Shown here: piece after piece, positions 38,021 to 46,335 of the stretch
How positions within the stretch are numbered: position 1 is the stretch's first letter
Layout: each line of letters begins with the position of its first letter
Translations under genes and position numbers: made by a program
Notes under the pieces: model-generated
What the model saw: only the letters and a program-made list of their open reading frames with translations
What the model was told of the DNA's origin: nothing
Databases searched by the model: none
Assembly (NCBI RefSeq): GCF_001311845.1
Contig: NZ_BBCC01000004.1
Location: forward strand, 26,291 to 90,290
Reading direction: 5' to 3'
Length of the DNA: 64,000 bases
Source of the DNA: Desulfosarcina cetonica JCM 12296
GTDB lineage: Bacteria > Desulfobacterota > Desulfobacteria > Desulfobacterales > Desulfosarcinaceae

Positions 38021-39202
38021 ATGACGGTCGCACAAAAAATCAACACGATGATGGTCAAATCCTCGTGGATTCGGAAAATGTTCGAAGAGGGGGCCAAACT
38101 CAAAGCCGCACACGGTGCCGACCAGGTGTTCGATTTCAGCCTGGGCAATCCCAACGTGCCACCACCTGAAAAATTCAACGAAATTCTGCGAGATACGGTG
38201 GATTCATGCGGCCTGGGCGATCATTGCTACATGCCCCAGGCCGGGTACCCGCAAGTTTGCGTATCCATCGCCGAGTATTTGACCCAAGAGCAGGGTGTGA
38301 ATATCACCTGTGACGAAATTGTCATGACCTGCGGCGCGGCAGGCGCCCTGAATGTCATTTTCAAGGCATTGCTGGATCCGGGCAGTGAAGTGTTGGCGCC
38401 GGCACCCTGTTTCGTCGAGTACGGTTTTTACGCCGACAACCATGGGGGTGTCCTGAAAATGGTAAATACCCATCCGGATTTCACCCTGGACTTGGATGCC
38501 ATCGCCGGCGCCATTACCGAAAAGACCAAAATTGTATTGATCAATTCGCCCAACAACCCTACCGGCCAGATCTACGACAAGGCCAGTCTGGACGCACTGG
38601 GGCGTTTGCTCGAGGAAAAGAGCCAGGTCTTCGGTCATACCATTTACCTGGTATCCGACGAACCCTACCGCAAGATCGTTTTCGATGGCGCCGAGGTCCC
38701 CTCGATTTTCCAGAGCTACGCCCAGAGCATCATCGCCACCTCATATTCCAAGGATATCTCCATTCCCGGTGAGCGCATCGGTTTTGCCGCGGTCAATCCG
38801 GCCGCTACCTACAAGAAAGAACTCATGGCCGGCATGGCCTTGACCATGCGGATTCTCGGTTTCGTCAACGCACCGGCGTTGATGCAACGCGTGGTGGCCT
38901 GCATGCAGGGAATGAGTGTCGATATCTCAGAATATCAGCGCAAGCGCGATTTGCTTTGTGACGGGCTTGCCGATGCCGGGTATACGTTCACGCGGCCAAC
39001 GGGCGCATTTTACCTTTTTCCCCAATCGCCCATCGCCGACGATGTGGCCTTTGTCAAGGCGTTGCAGTCCGAGCTGATATTGGTCGTCCCGGGCAGCGGT
39101 TTTGCCGGTCCCGGTCATTTCCGCATCGCGTTCTGCGTCGAGGACCAGACCATCATCAACGCCCTGCCGGGATTCAAGAAGGTCATGCAGCAGTATAAAT
39201 AG
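38021..39202 (+). CDS. PLP-dependent aminotransferase (aspartate aminotransferase-like, fold type I)
   Basis: 393 residues. Motifs: FDFSLGNPNVPPP near the N-terminus, TCGAAGALNVIFKALLDPG (cofactor phosphate), NSPNNPTGQIYDK, YLVSDEPYRKI, and the Schiff-base Lys in IIATSYSKDISIPGERIGF. Arg in GHFRIAFC is the expected carboxylate-binding residue. It belongs to a subgroup common in clostridia and deltaproteobacteria that is annotated only as pyridoxal phosphate-dependent aminotransferase; the natural amino donor is unknown. Start ATG 38021 follows AGGAGAAG. It stands alone between the nitrogen cluster and the epimerase gene, 120 bases apart from the latter. Confidence 0.88.
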   Translation: MTVAQKINTMMVKSSWIRKMFEEGAKLKAAHGADQVFDFSLGNPNVPPPEKFNEILRDTVDSCGLGDHCYMPQAGYPQVCVSIAEYLTQEQGVNITCDEIVMTCGAAGALNVIFKALLDPGSEVLAPAPCFVEYGFYADNHGGVLKMVNTHPDFTLDLDAIAGAITEKTKIVLINSPNNPTGQIYDKASLDALGRLLEEKSQVFGHTIYLVSDEPYRKIVFDGAEVPSIFQSYAQSIIATSYSKDISIPGERIGFAAVNPAATYKKELMAGMALTMRILGFVNAPALMQRVVACMQGMSVDISEYQRKRDLLCDGLADAGYTFTRPTGAFYLFPQSPIADDVAFVKALQSELILVVPGSGFAGPGHFRIAFCVEDQTIINALPGFKKVMQQYK

Positions 39203-39322
39203 ATTCCATCCCATGTAAGGTTGCCCATTCCGATACGGGTATCCTCTCATCGGCATGGTGCGGATAGATGTCTGGCGTGTTTGGCCCATTCCAACGCTTT
39301 TTCAGCAAAGGAGGATGTACGC

Positions 39323-39727
39323 ATGAAAATTTTGAAAATCGATCATCTGGGCATTGCGGTGAACAGTATCGAAGACGGAAAATCCTTCTGGTCAGAAATT
39401 TTAGGATTGAATTTCGAAGGTGCCGAGACCGTCGCCGAGCAAAAGGTGACCACGGCGTTCTTCCCGGTCGGCGAAAGCGAAGTGGAGTTGTTGGAATCCA
39501 CCGCGCCAGATGGCCCGGTGGCCAAATACATCGAGAAAAAGGGTCAGGGAATCCAGCACGTGGCCTTTCGGGTCGAAAATATCGAAGAAGCCCTGGCCGA
39601 ACTGAAGGAAAAAGGGGTGGCCTTGATCGATCAGCAACCCCGCATCGGTGCGGGCGGCGCCAAAATCGCCTTCCTGCATCCAAAAGCCACCCGTGGCGTG
39701 CTGGTGGAGCTGTGTCAGCGGGATTAA
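39323..39727 (+). CDS. mce: Methylmalonyl-CoA epimerase
   Basis: 134-residue vicinal-oxygen-chelate protein made of two beta-alpha-beta-beta-beta units. Metal ligands can be seen: His in IDHLGIAV, Glu in VELLES, His in QHVAFRVENI and Glu in GVLVELCQ. The length and the pattern KIAFLHPKxTxGVLVELC are typical of MCE, which interconverts (R)- and (S)-methylmalonyl-CoA in propionate oxidation or the succinate pathway. Start 39323 follows AAAGGAGGATG. No mutase or carboxylase genes are in this window. Confidence 0.9.
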   Translation: MKILKIDHLGIAVNSIEDGKSFWSEILGLNFEGAETVAEQKVTTAFFPVGESEVELLESTAPDGPVAKYIEKKGQGIQHVAFRVENIEEALAELKEKGVALIDQQPRIGAGGAKIAFLHPKATRGVLVELCQRD

Positions 39728-39830
39728 ACGGAGATTCTGAAAGATTCCACCGCGCTCCGCACGCACTTGAACCCGCGACGAACGCGTTAGGCTGGCAGAA
39801 TCCGGAATTGACCTGACGAAAAGAAAAAAG

Positions 39831-39862
39831 ATCGCCCCCTTGATGGAACTCAAGGGGGCGAT
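39831..39862. terminator. Bidirectional terminator between mce and the molybdopterin oxidoreductase
   Basis: ATCGCCCCCTTGA (39831-39843) pairs perfectly with TCAAGGGGGCGAT (39850-39862). On the minus strand the stem is followed by CTTTTTTCTTTTC, so it chiefly ends the minus-strand gene. Confidence 0.85.
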
Positions 39863-39882
39863 GTTTGAATGGCGGTAATCGC

Positions 39883-41937
39883 TTAGGAGAGTTTCACCAA
39901 CCGGCAGGCCACGCCGCGCATGGTGATGTAACCGGAAACCGGATCCAGCAGTTCGGCATCCAAAAGGACGTTACAGTTGGCATCGGCCCAACCATGGGGA
40001 ACGCTAACGACGCCGGGCAGGATGTCCGGGGTAACCAAAGCGCGCATCTTGATGCTGCCGCGCGGGGTTTCGATGCCGATCATTTCACCGTTGAAGATAT
40101 GGTACTTGTCGGCAGTGGCCGTGTTGATTTCCGCTTCCGGCTCGGGGCGAATGACGCGCAGGGTGGTATCGCGCATCTGGGCATCGATGTATTCGACGGT
40201 CCGGGCGCCGGTGTTGAGGACTTCCGGGTATTCCTTGACCAGTTCCGGATTACTGACCTTGCTCTGTTCGGGCTCGACATGCACGGGAATGGGGTCGGCA
40301 CCCAACTCGGCCATGCGATCCGAGTAAAGCTCGACCTTTTTGCTGGCGGTAAAGAAGCCTTTTTTCTCGTGGAGTCCGTAGGTTTTTTTGCCGAAGTAGA
40401 GGCCTTCGGGATTGTCTTTCAACTGCTGCATGGTGATGCCGGAGGTGGAGAAGAAATGTTCGGCCACTTCCTCGTCCGAGTTCCACGGGAAGTATTCAGC
40501 ATATCCCATCTTGCGACCCAGTTCACTCCAGATCCACCAGATCGACTTGCTTTCGTACAGCGGCTCGATGACGGCTTTGCGCAGCATGATGAACGGCTCG
40601 CAATAGGAGATGCCGTAGGGGAAGCCACCGATACCGGTCTCTTCAAAACAGGTGCAGGCGGGCAAAACGTAGTCGGCCAGGTTGGCGGTTTCGGTCATCA
40701 TGGGATCCATGACCACGATCAGGTCCTGGTTCTTCATGGCGGCGTTGAAGCGTTTGGTATCGGCAAAGGTCACGGCCGGGTTGCCGCCCGAACAGATGAA
40801 AGCCTTGATCGGGTAGGGGTTGCCCGTGATCATGGTGTCGCACATCAGGGATGAGGAGCCGTAAGGCGGCGGATTCTTGCCGAACTGATGGAATACGGGA
40901 AATTCATCGTAGCCCAGGGCATTGCCCTCGATGTTATCGGGCAGGCGCATGTCGGCCAGGCGAACCATCGGGCAGGTGACCCATCCGCCCGGGCGTTCGA
41001 CATTGCCGGTGATGGCTTGCAGGATGGAGTAAAGCCGGTGGTTCTGCAGACCATTGGTCCCCTGGTTCATGCCCCCCACGCCTTCGACGATACAGCCGGC
41101 CTTGGCATTGGCGAACATGCGGGAGATCATGCGGATTTCCGCAGCGCCCACGCCGGTGACTTTGGCGGCCCATTCGGGCGTGCAGTCAGCGACGGCTTCG
41201 GCCAGCTTGTCGAAACCATGGCAGTATTTTTCGACGAACGCCTTGTCGTACAACTCTTCCTTGATGATCACGTGGATCATGGCCTGGCCGATGGCCGCGT
41301 CCGTGCCCGGGCGCGGCTGCATGAAAAGACCTAATTTCGAGATGGGGATGCGACGCACATCGATGGTGATCAGTGATGCGCCAGCCTTGACGCGATCCCG
41401 AATGATTTGCCCCATCGGGAAGTAGCTTTCATCCGGGTTGCGGCCCCAGAGGATGATGCAGTCGGCGTTGGCCGGTTCTTCCACCGGATAGCGGCCGAAG
41501 GTGATCTGCCGGGCCAGAATACGGGAGCGGAAGCAGTTCCCTTCAGCGTTGAAGAAGTTGGGGCTGCCGTAGGCACCACGGAAGCGCTGGTTGAAGGCGG
41601 CCATTTCAAAGTGTTCCACGCCGACCGAACCCGTATAGGTAGCCAGGGTCTTGGCGCCGTATTTGTCTTTCAGTTCCAGCAGTTTGTCGCCGATTTCCTG
41701 CAACGCCTGATCCCAGGAGACCGCAACGAATTTGCCGTCGACCTTCTTCAACGGCGTTTTAACGCGGTTGGCGGAATACACGTATTCGGGAACCCGGGCA
41801 CCCTTGGGACAGATGGCGCCCTTGTTGAGCCAATGATCCTCGATTCCCTCCACTTTGACCAGCTTGCCGTCTTCGACATATGCATTGATGCCGCAACAGT
41901 TGATGCATAAGCCACAATCGGTTTTGATCACTTCCAT
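39883..41937 (-). CDS. Molybdopterin (Mo/W-bisPGD) oxidoreductase of the DMSO reductase superfamily, substrate unknown
   Basis: 684 residues, cytoplasmic (no Tat signal). The N-terminal [4Fe-4S] site is C8-x2-C11-x3-C15-x27-C43 (DCGLCINCCG ... GAICPKG). The probable metal ligand is Cys135 in AEGNCFRSR. Cofactor-binding stretches ADCIILWGRNPDES, GGNPAVTFADT and the C-terminal MoCo-binding domain (YHIFNGEMIGIETPRG, VSVPHGWADANCN) are present. Length and cysteine pattern resemble acetylene hydratase, but the residue after Cys11 is Ile rather than the hydratase's essential Asp, so that activity is not supported. No partner subunits are adjacent. Start 41937 follows GGAGGG. A tandem palindrome lies 47-88 bases upstream. 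Confidence 0.85.
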   Translation of the reverse strand: MEVIKTDCGLCINCCGINAYVEDGKLVKVEGIEDHWLNKGAICPKGARVPEYVYSANRVKTPLKKVDGKFVAVSWDQALQEIGDKLLELKDKYGAKTLATYTGSVGVEHFEMAAFNQRFRGAYGSPNFFNAEGNCFRSRILARQITFGRYPVEEPANADCIILWGRNPDESYFPMGQIIRDRVKAGASLITIDVRRIPISKLGLFMQPRPGTDAAIGQAMIHVIIKEELYDKAFVEKYCHGFDKLAEAVADCTPEWAAKVTGVGAAEIRMISRMFANAKAGCIVEGVGGMNQGTNGLQNHRLYSILQAITGNVERPGGWVTCPMVRLADMRLPDNIEGNALGYDEFPVFHQFGKNPPPYGSSSLMCDTMITGNPYPIKAFICSGGNPAVTFADTKRFNAAMKNQDLIVVMDPMMTETANLADYVLPACTCFEETGIGGFPYGISYCEPFIMLRKAVIEPLYESKSIWWIWSELGRKMGYAEYFPWNSDEEVAEHFFSTSGITMQQLKDNPEGLYFGKKTYGLHEKKGFFTASKKVELYSDRMAELGADPIPVHVEPEQSKVSNPELVKEYPEVLNTGARTVEYIDAQMRDTTLRVIRPEPEAEINTATADKYHIFNGEMIGIETPRGSIKMRALVTPDILPGVVSVPHGWADANCNVLLDAELLDPVSGYITMRGVACRLVKLS

Positions 41938-41983
41938 CGCAGACCCTCCAAAATTAAAAATGTTTGACGCAGTGAACATTCTT

Positions 41984-42025
41984 TTGTTTGCGTTGCATGC
42001 AATGTTGTTTGCGTTGCATACAATA
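41984..42025. promoter_or_regulatory. Tandem 21-bp repeat with GntR-like palindromes upstream of the molybdopterin oxidoreductase
   Basis: Two adjacent 21-base copies, 41984-42004 and 42005-42025, share TTGTTTGCGTTGCAT and differ at two positions. Each contains a TTGCATGCAA/TTGCATACAA dyad, of the kind bound by GntR-family repressors (TTGTATACAA type). They are 21 bases apart, two helical turns, so both sites face the same side. No GntR gene is in the window. Confidence 0.6.
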
Positions 42026-42581
42026 ATCAATGCGGCATCGCCGCAAGGTGATTCCAGCACGTCCAAGGGAAGATTCTTTTTTCCGCCGTGGGGCACACCT
42101 TCAATGGCACGGATCAGCTGGCGGAATCCTTTTTAATTCAACGAGATGTTAAAAATCCTGACATGGTCTTCGCTGGAATCGCTATGGGCCAAAAAGATTC
42201 TCCATAGAGAACCTATGATCTCCATATCTACCCAGGCAATCATACTTTGTCAAGTAAAAAAATATGCTTCAGCGGCTTCCCTGATATTTACGATAGCAGT
42301 ATCGATCCGATGCGGCAAAACGCCCTTGATGATAGCAGCCAATCCCGGTGAACTGGAATTGGGTCGCATGCGACCTTTCATCTGATGTGCACACACCATC
42401 AATCTTGCTGATATTATAACCTATTGAATCGAAATAGCCTTCATCGCTTTATTGACGGATGGCTCTATTTTGACCGAGAATAGCTGCCTGCGGTGGTCCT
42501 GGCTTGACACCCCCTGGTAAAATCAGTAGTGTTTCGGTCTTCGTGAGCAGCACCATTTACGCGCACCCAAAGGAGTGAAGC
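42026..42581. promoter_or_regulatory. Gene-free stretch with a candidate tatA promoter
   Basis: 556 bases with no convincing gene (a 79-codon plus-strand frame at 42146-42385 lacks a ribosome site and family features). A candidate promoter for tatAC is TTGACA at 42504-42509, 17-base spacer, TAGTGT at 42527-42532, about 50 bases before tatA. Confidence 0.45.
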
Positions 42582-42978
42582 ATGTTCGGTATTGGAATGC
42601 CGGAAATGTTACTGATCCTGGCCGTGGCCTTGATCGTCATCGGCCCTAAAAAATTGCCGGACTTGGCACGATCTGGGCAAGGCCCTGGGTGAATTCAAAA
42701 AAGCGACCAGTGACTTGAAAGATAGTATCCAGTTCGACACGGAACTCAAAGAGGTGAAAACCGCCTTTGATGACCTTAATCAACCCCCCGAAGAACCATC
42801 GGGGCAGGAAGATCAGGAAGCTGTTCCCCCATCCCCGGAAGCCAAGGCAATGGCGGTCGATGACGGCCCCGAGGATGAAAACCCTGTCTCCCCGACACCC
42901 CAAACGTCCTCATCGGCTGGCCTAGACATGCCCGCCGAGCCCGCTTTCTCCGATTCAACTCCGCGCAAAGAGGGATAA
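42582..42978 (+). CDS. tatA: TatA/TatB-type twin-arginine translocase subunit, frameshifted
   Basis: Starts [21 protein letters not shown], a single N-terminal membrane helix, then the hinge [11 protein letters not shown] and an amphipathic helix. The frame breaks near 42671: LARS should continue [19 protein letters not shown], which is in another frame; two bases seem lost from a C-run. Corrected length is about 132 residues. The acidic, Pro/Ser-rich C-tail is long for TatA and more like TatB. The start [19 protein letters not shown] also fits TatB-like proteins. Forms the Tat pore with TatC. The stop is 3 bases before tatC. Start preceded by AAAGGAGTG. Confidence 0.88.
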
Positions 42979-42980
42979 CT

Positions 42981-43754
42981 GTGGCTTCGCTGGACAACGA
43001 TACGGACGACAAGATCCCTTTCACCGCCCATTTGGAAGAGCTGCGGCGGCGGTTGATTATCAGTTTCATTGCCGTGGGCGTCGGTTTTGTTGTCTGCTAT
43101 GGCTTCAAAGAGAAGCTGTTTCAGATTCTGACACACCCCCTGATCACGGTGATGAAGCAGGGTGACACCTTGATATACACGGGGCTTCCCGAGGCCTTCT
43201 TCACCTTCCTGAAGGTTTCTTTTCTGGGCGGATTGATGTTGGCCTCGCCGGTGATCATCTACCAGTTCTGGATGTTCGTGGCCCCGGGCCTTTACGCGCG
43301 CGAAAAGAAGCTGCTGTTGCCCATCGTTTTTCTATCTTCGGTCTTTTTCGTGGGCGGCGCCCTGTTCGGGTATTTCATCGTGTTTCCCTTTGGGTTCCAA
43401 TTTTTTCTGGGTTTTGCCACGGAAACGATCCGCCCCATGCCGTCCATGAAGGAATACCTGGGATTTTCAGCCAAGCTGTTATTGGCGTTTGGGCTGGTTT
43501 TTGAGTTGCCCCTGGTCATTACCTTCCTGGCGCGATTGGGAATCGTTTCGGTTGATTTTCTCAAGAAAAACCGCAAATATGCCATTTTGCTATTCTTCGT
43601 GGTGGCCGCGATTCTGACGCCGCCGGACGTTGTCACCCAAGCGATGATGGCCGGTCCGCTGATGGTACTTTACGAAATCAGCATTCTCGGTGCCCGGATT
43701 TTCGGAAAGCCAAAGACGGCAACGCCGGAAGAGGCCGAGCCGGTCGGTGATTGA
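42981..43754 (+). CDS. tatC: TatC, twin-arginine translocase core subunit
   Basis: 257 residues, six membrane spans. The N-terminus has PFTAHLEELRRRLIISF, the conserved HLxELRxR entry that reads the twin-arginine signal, and FLKVSFLGGLMLASPVIIYQFWMFVAPGLY and EKK follow. TatC binds Tat signal peptides and recruits TatA for export of folded, cofactor-containing proteins across the inner membrane. Start GTG 42981, three bases after tatA. Its stop codon overlaps the ycaO start (TGATG), showing translational coupling of tatA-tatC-ycaO. Confidence 0.95.
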   Translation: MASLDNDTDDKIPFTAHLEELRRRLIISFIAVGVGFVVCYGFKEKLFQILTHPLITVMKQGDTLIYTGLPEAFFTFLKVSFLGGLMLASPVIIYQFWMFVAPGLYAREKKLLLPIVFLSSVFFVGGALFGYFIVFPFGFQFFLGFATETIRPMPSMKEYLGFSAKLLLAFGLVFELPLVITFLARLGIVSVDFLKKNRKYAILLFFVVAAILTPPDVVTQAMMAGPLMVLYEISILGARIFGKPKTATPEEAEPVGD

Positions 43755-45477
43755 TGCCATCTCCCGTCACTTGCTTACACTACCGGTTAACCCTCAAAGC
43801 AACCGCCGCCAGCACCGGTTTTTTTGCAGCCGTTCCCCATCCGCCGAAATTCCTGGAGGATGGACTGGCTTACCAGCGCCGGCACCCCAATGACAGTTTC
43901 ATGCAGGCCTATCTGATCGAACGGATCGGTAAGATGGACCGTGCCGAGGCCGAGGCCATGCTGATCCAGGCCCCACCGAATGACCTGTTGCTGCGGGCGC
44001 TGGTAATGGAGGCTGCCACGCTGTATCCCCATCTGAGCGACTTGAGACGGCGTGTCAAGCGACGCACGGCCCAGACGCTGGGGCAACACACGCCATTGGT
44101 GTTTCTGCGATCCCGAATGCTTCCCGATCAAGATTGCCATCGACAATGGGCCGAACGGTTTCAGGCCAACATCGCCCGGCACCGCCCCCTCCCGCCGCCG
44201 GCACAAGTCGGGCTGGCATTTCCTGTAAAAGGCGTCGACGGCGGCGATCCGCCCTTTTCGGAAGCCGCCCACTTAAAATCGGTGATCCGGCGCTGTTTTC
44301 CGCAAAACGGGCGTACCGCCGGGAGCCCGCGTCCGCCTTTGGCGGAAACCATTGCACGGGCCCAGGCGGCGCTAACGCCTTTGGACCTGTTCGATGGGCC
44401 GGAGATGCGTCACCAGTCCTCACTGAGCCTGTATGCCTTGCTGCGCAAATGGCGCTTCAATCACAAAATCAACAGCGGCGTGCTGAACTACACCCTGGCC
44501 AGTACGCAGACCGCCTATGGCCGTGGTCTCTCCCTCGAGGCGGCCAGGGCCTCCTGTTTGATGGAGGTGGTGGAGCGCTGCGCGTCCTTTGCCAGCGTGG
44601 ATACGGACGGCGTTGTGGGAACCCGCCGATCCCATCCGCTCCGCCATGGTTCCCGCGCGGCCCTTCAGGCCGAGGGGTTGCCCGTTCTCGATCCCAATCG
44701 GTTGAGGCTGGAAGTGCCTTACCAGGGGGAGCCGCTCTACTGGATCGAGGGAGAGCAGCGAACCGCGGAGGGCCGCATGCAGGCCATCTGGGTTCCGGCC
44801 CAATGCGTGTTTTTATTCTGCAATCTGGATGAGCGTGCGCTCTTCTCCGGATTGGGCTCGACCGGGCTGGCCTCGGGAAACACCATGGCGGAGGCTCGCC
44901 TGAGTGCACTTTACGAACTGCTCGAGAGAGACAATGAAGCGGTAAACCCCTTCCATCCCTCTCGCTGTTTCAACGTATGGAGCGAAGACGAGCAGCTGCG
45001 TGCCTTGCTGGAGGATTACCGGGCACGGGGTGTTCACCTGCAGTTCCAGGACATCAGTCCGGTCTTTGGCATCCCCTGCTGCACCTGTTTTGTCACGCAC
45101 CCGGACGGCCGTGTGGCCAAAGGCGGCGGCGCGAACCTGGACGGGCGGCGTGCGGTATTGTCGGCCCTGACGGAAACGCCCTACCCCTACCCGGACGGCC
45201 CGCCTTCGGCACCCGGCCTTGCGGACCTGCCCTGGTTGCAATATGAATCCCTGCCGAACTTTTCCACCGACAGTCCGGAGATGGACCTGTTGATTGTGGA
45301 GGAAACGCTCCGGGCCAACGGCTTTTCTCCCATTTATGTGGATATCACGCGTCAAGACATGGGCATACCGGTCGTAAAAGCCTGATTCCGGGTTTCGAGA
45401 TGCTCGCCGATTTTGATCAGTTCTCCCGAATCAGCCCGCGACTATTTAATAACTATCTTAAAATTCATAAAAAATAA
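43754..45477 (+). CDS. YcaO-domain protein with an extra N-terminal region, frameshifted at the very C-terminus
   Basis: About 574 residues after repair. The N-terminal ~200 residues (RRHPNDSFMQAYLIERIG, RALVMEAATLYPHLSDLRRR) are helical and unassigned. The YcaO fold follows, with its ATP/Mg-binding repeats GRGLSLEAARASCLMEVVER and SGNTMAEARLSALYELLERD. The expected tail PVVKALIPGFE is reached only by adding one base near 45373-45384; the frame then runs to TAA 45477. YcaO enzymes activate peptide amide carbonyls with ATP, making azolines, thioamides or amidines. No TfuA, cyclodehydratase partner or precursor peptide is adjacent. ATG 43754 overlaps the tatC stop, linking it to Tat export. Confidence 0.85.
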
Positions 45478-45493
45478 GCGGGCCTGATTCTCA

Positions 45494-45522
45494 TTGACAG
45501 TGGCTCCCCGGCTTGATAGAGC
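45494..45522 (+). promoter_or_regulatory. Candidate promoter of the cytochrome c3 gene
   Basis: TTGACA at 45494-45499, 17-base spacer, TAGAGC at 45517-45522; perfect -35 and weak -10, about 60 bases before the ATG. Confidence 0.4.
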
Positions 45523-45582
45523 TTGAGTGCGGAAGACTTTCGGGGTTCAACCAAATTTTCATCAAAGAGGAGAGGGGTGATC

Positions 45583-46065
45583 ATGACCAAGCCAAGCATT
45601 TTTGTTCTCATGATGGCGGTGGGTGTGGCTCTGTTTTTTACTGCCGGTACCAGTGGTGCAGCCACAAAGGTAGATGATGTTATCAAGATGGACCACAAGG
45701 CCTACAGTGCACACAAAAAAGGCATTGTGGAATTCTCGCATAAAAAGCACAATGAGGAGTACAAGATCGGTTGCGGGGAATGCCATCATGATGCCAACGG
45801 CAAGCCGCTGAACAACCTGAAGATGGGTGACGATGTCAAGGGGTGCATGGAATGCCATAAGATTCCCGGACAAATACCCGGCGAGTTGAAGAAAGAGATG
45901 CGCGAGAAAAAGGTTTCCAAAAAAGAGTTCAAGGCCAAGGAGCTGGAGTATCACGCCGAAGCCATTCACGAGAACTGCATTGCCTGTCACAAGGCCGTTA
46001 AAAAGAAAAATCCCGATACGACAGCGCCAACCACTTGCGCCAAATGTCATCCGAAAACCAAATAG
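45583..46065 (+). CDS. Periplasmic tetraheme cytochrome c3 (class III)
   Basis: 160 residues with a cleavable signal peptide (VLMMAVGVALFFTAGTSGAA). The mature part has exactly four CxxCH heme sites: CGECH, CMECH, CIACH and CAKCH. Upstream His residues at VEFSHKKH and after the first site suit bis-His ligation, as in Pfam Cytochrom_CIII. Such proteins shuttle electrons in the periplasm between hydrogenases/formate dehydrogenases and membrane complexes. Start 45583 follows GAGGAGAGGGG. It lies between ycaO and the convergent dsrN gene, followed by a long hairpin and a MITE-like element. Confidence 0.9.
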   Translation: MTKPSIFVLMMAVGVALFFTAGTSGAATKVDDVIKMDHKAYSAHKKGIVEFSHKKHNEEYKIGCGECHHDANGKPLNNLKMGDDVKGCMECHKIPGQIPGELKKEMREKKVSKKEFKAKELEYHAEAIHENCIACHKAVKKKNPDTTAPTTCAKCHPKTK

Positions 46066-46090
46066 CCATTTGACCCAAACATATCCGTAA

Positions 46091-46131
46091 GCCAAAAGGG
46101 CCGCGTTGCTTGGCAACACGGCCCTTTTGGC
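46091..46131. terminator. Long hairpin after the cytochrome c3 gene
   Basis: GCCAAAAGGGCCGCGTTG (46091-46108) pairs with CAACACGGCCCTTTTGGC (46114-46131), one mismatch, 5-base loop. It lies 25 bases after the stop. There is no good U-run outside the stem, but the stem itself contains a T4 tract. Confidence 0.65.
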
Positions 46132-46177
46132 ATTGAGCAGAAGAAAACAAAGGATGAAAACGGTTATCGGGTCTTAG

Positions 46178-46335
46178 GTTGCCGGAAATAAATAATTCCT
46201 CCATCCTGCTTGTCTTTGTGCCCGTCTACCGCGTTGCCGCCACCGGCACATATTCCCGATATGCACCGGTGGCGGCGCCTTGTAGGCGACCCCAAATCCG
46301 GCGCGATCTGGGAGAATTATTTATTTCCGGCAACC
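46178..46335. repeat. MITE-like nested palindrome overlapping the dsrN stop codon
   Basis: Perfect 22-bp inverted ends (46178-46199 and 46314-46335; core TTGCCGGAAATAAATAATTC) enclose a second dyad, GCCGCCACCGGC near 46232-46243 with its partner GCACCGGTGGCGGC. The right end encodes the last residues and the stop codon of dsrN (VAGNK). The ends differ from those of the repeat at 12718-12840. Confidence 0.75.

Noticed and set aside
37888..38178. 96-codon minus-strand frame over the start of the aminotransferase
   Set aside because: Overlaps a well-supported gene and has no family similarity.
41984..42025. Tandem 21-bp copies as the start of a CRISPR array
   Set aside because: Only two directly abutting copies, no spacers, no cas genes.
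42146..42385. 79-codon plus-strand frame upstream of tatA
   Set aside because: No Shine-Dalgarno, mixed composition, no recognisable motif.
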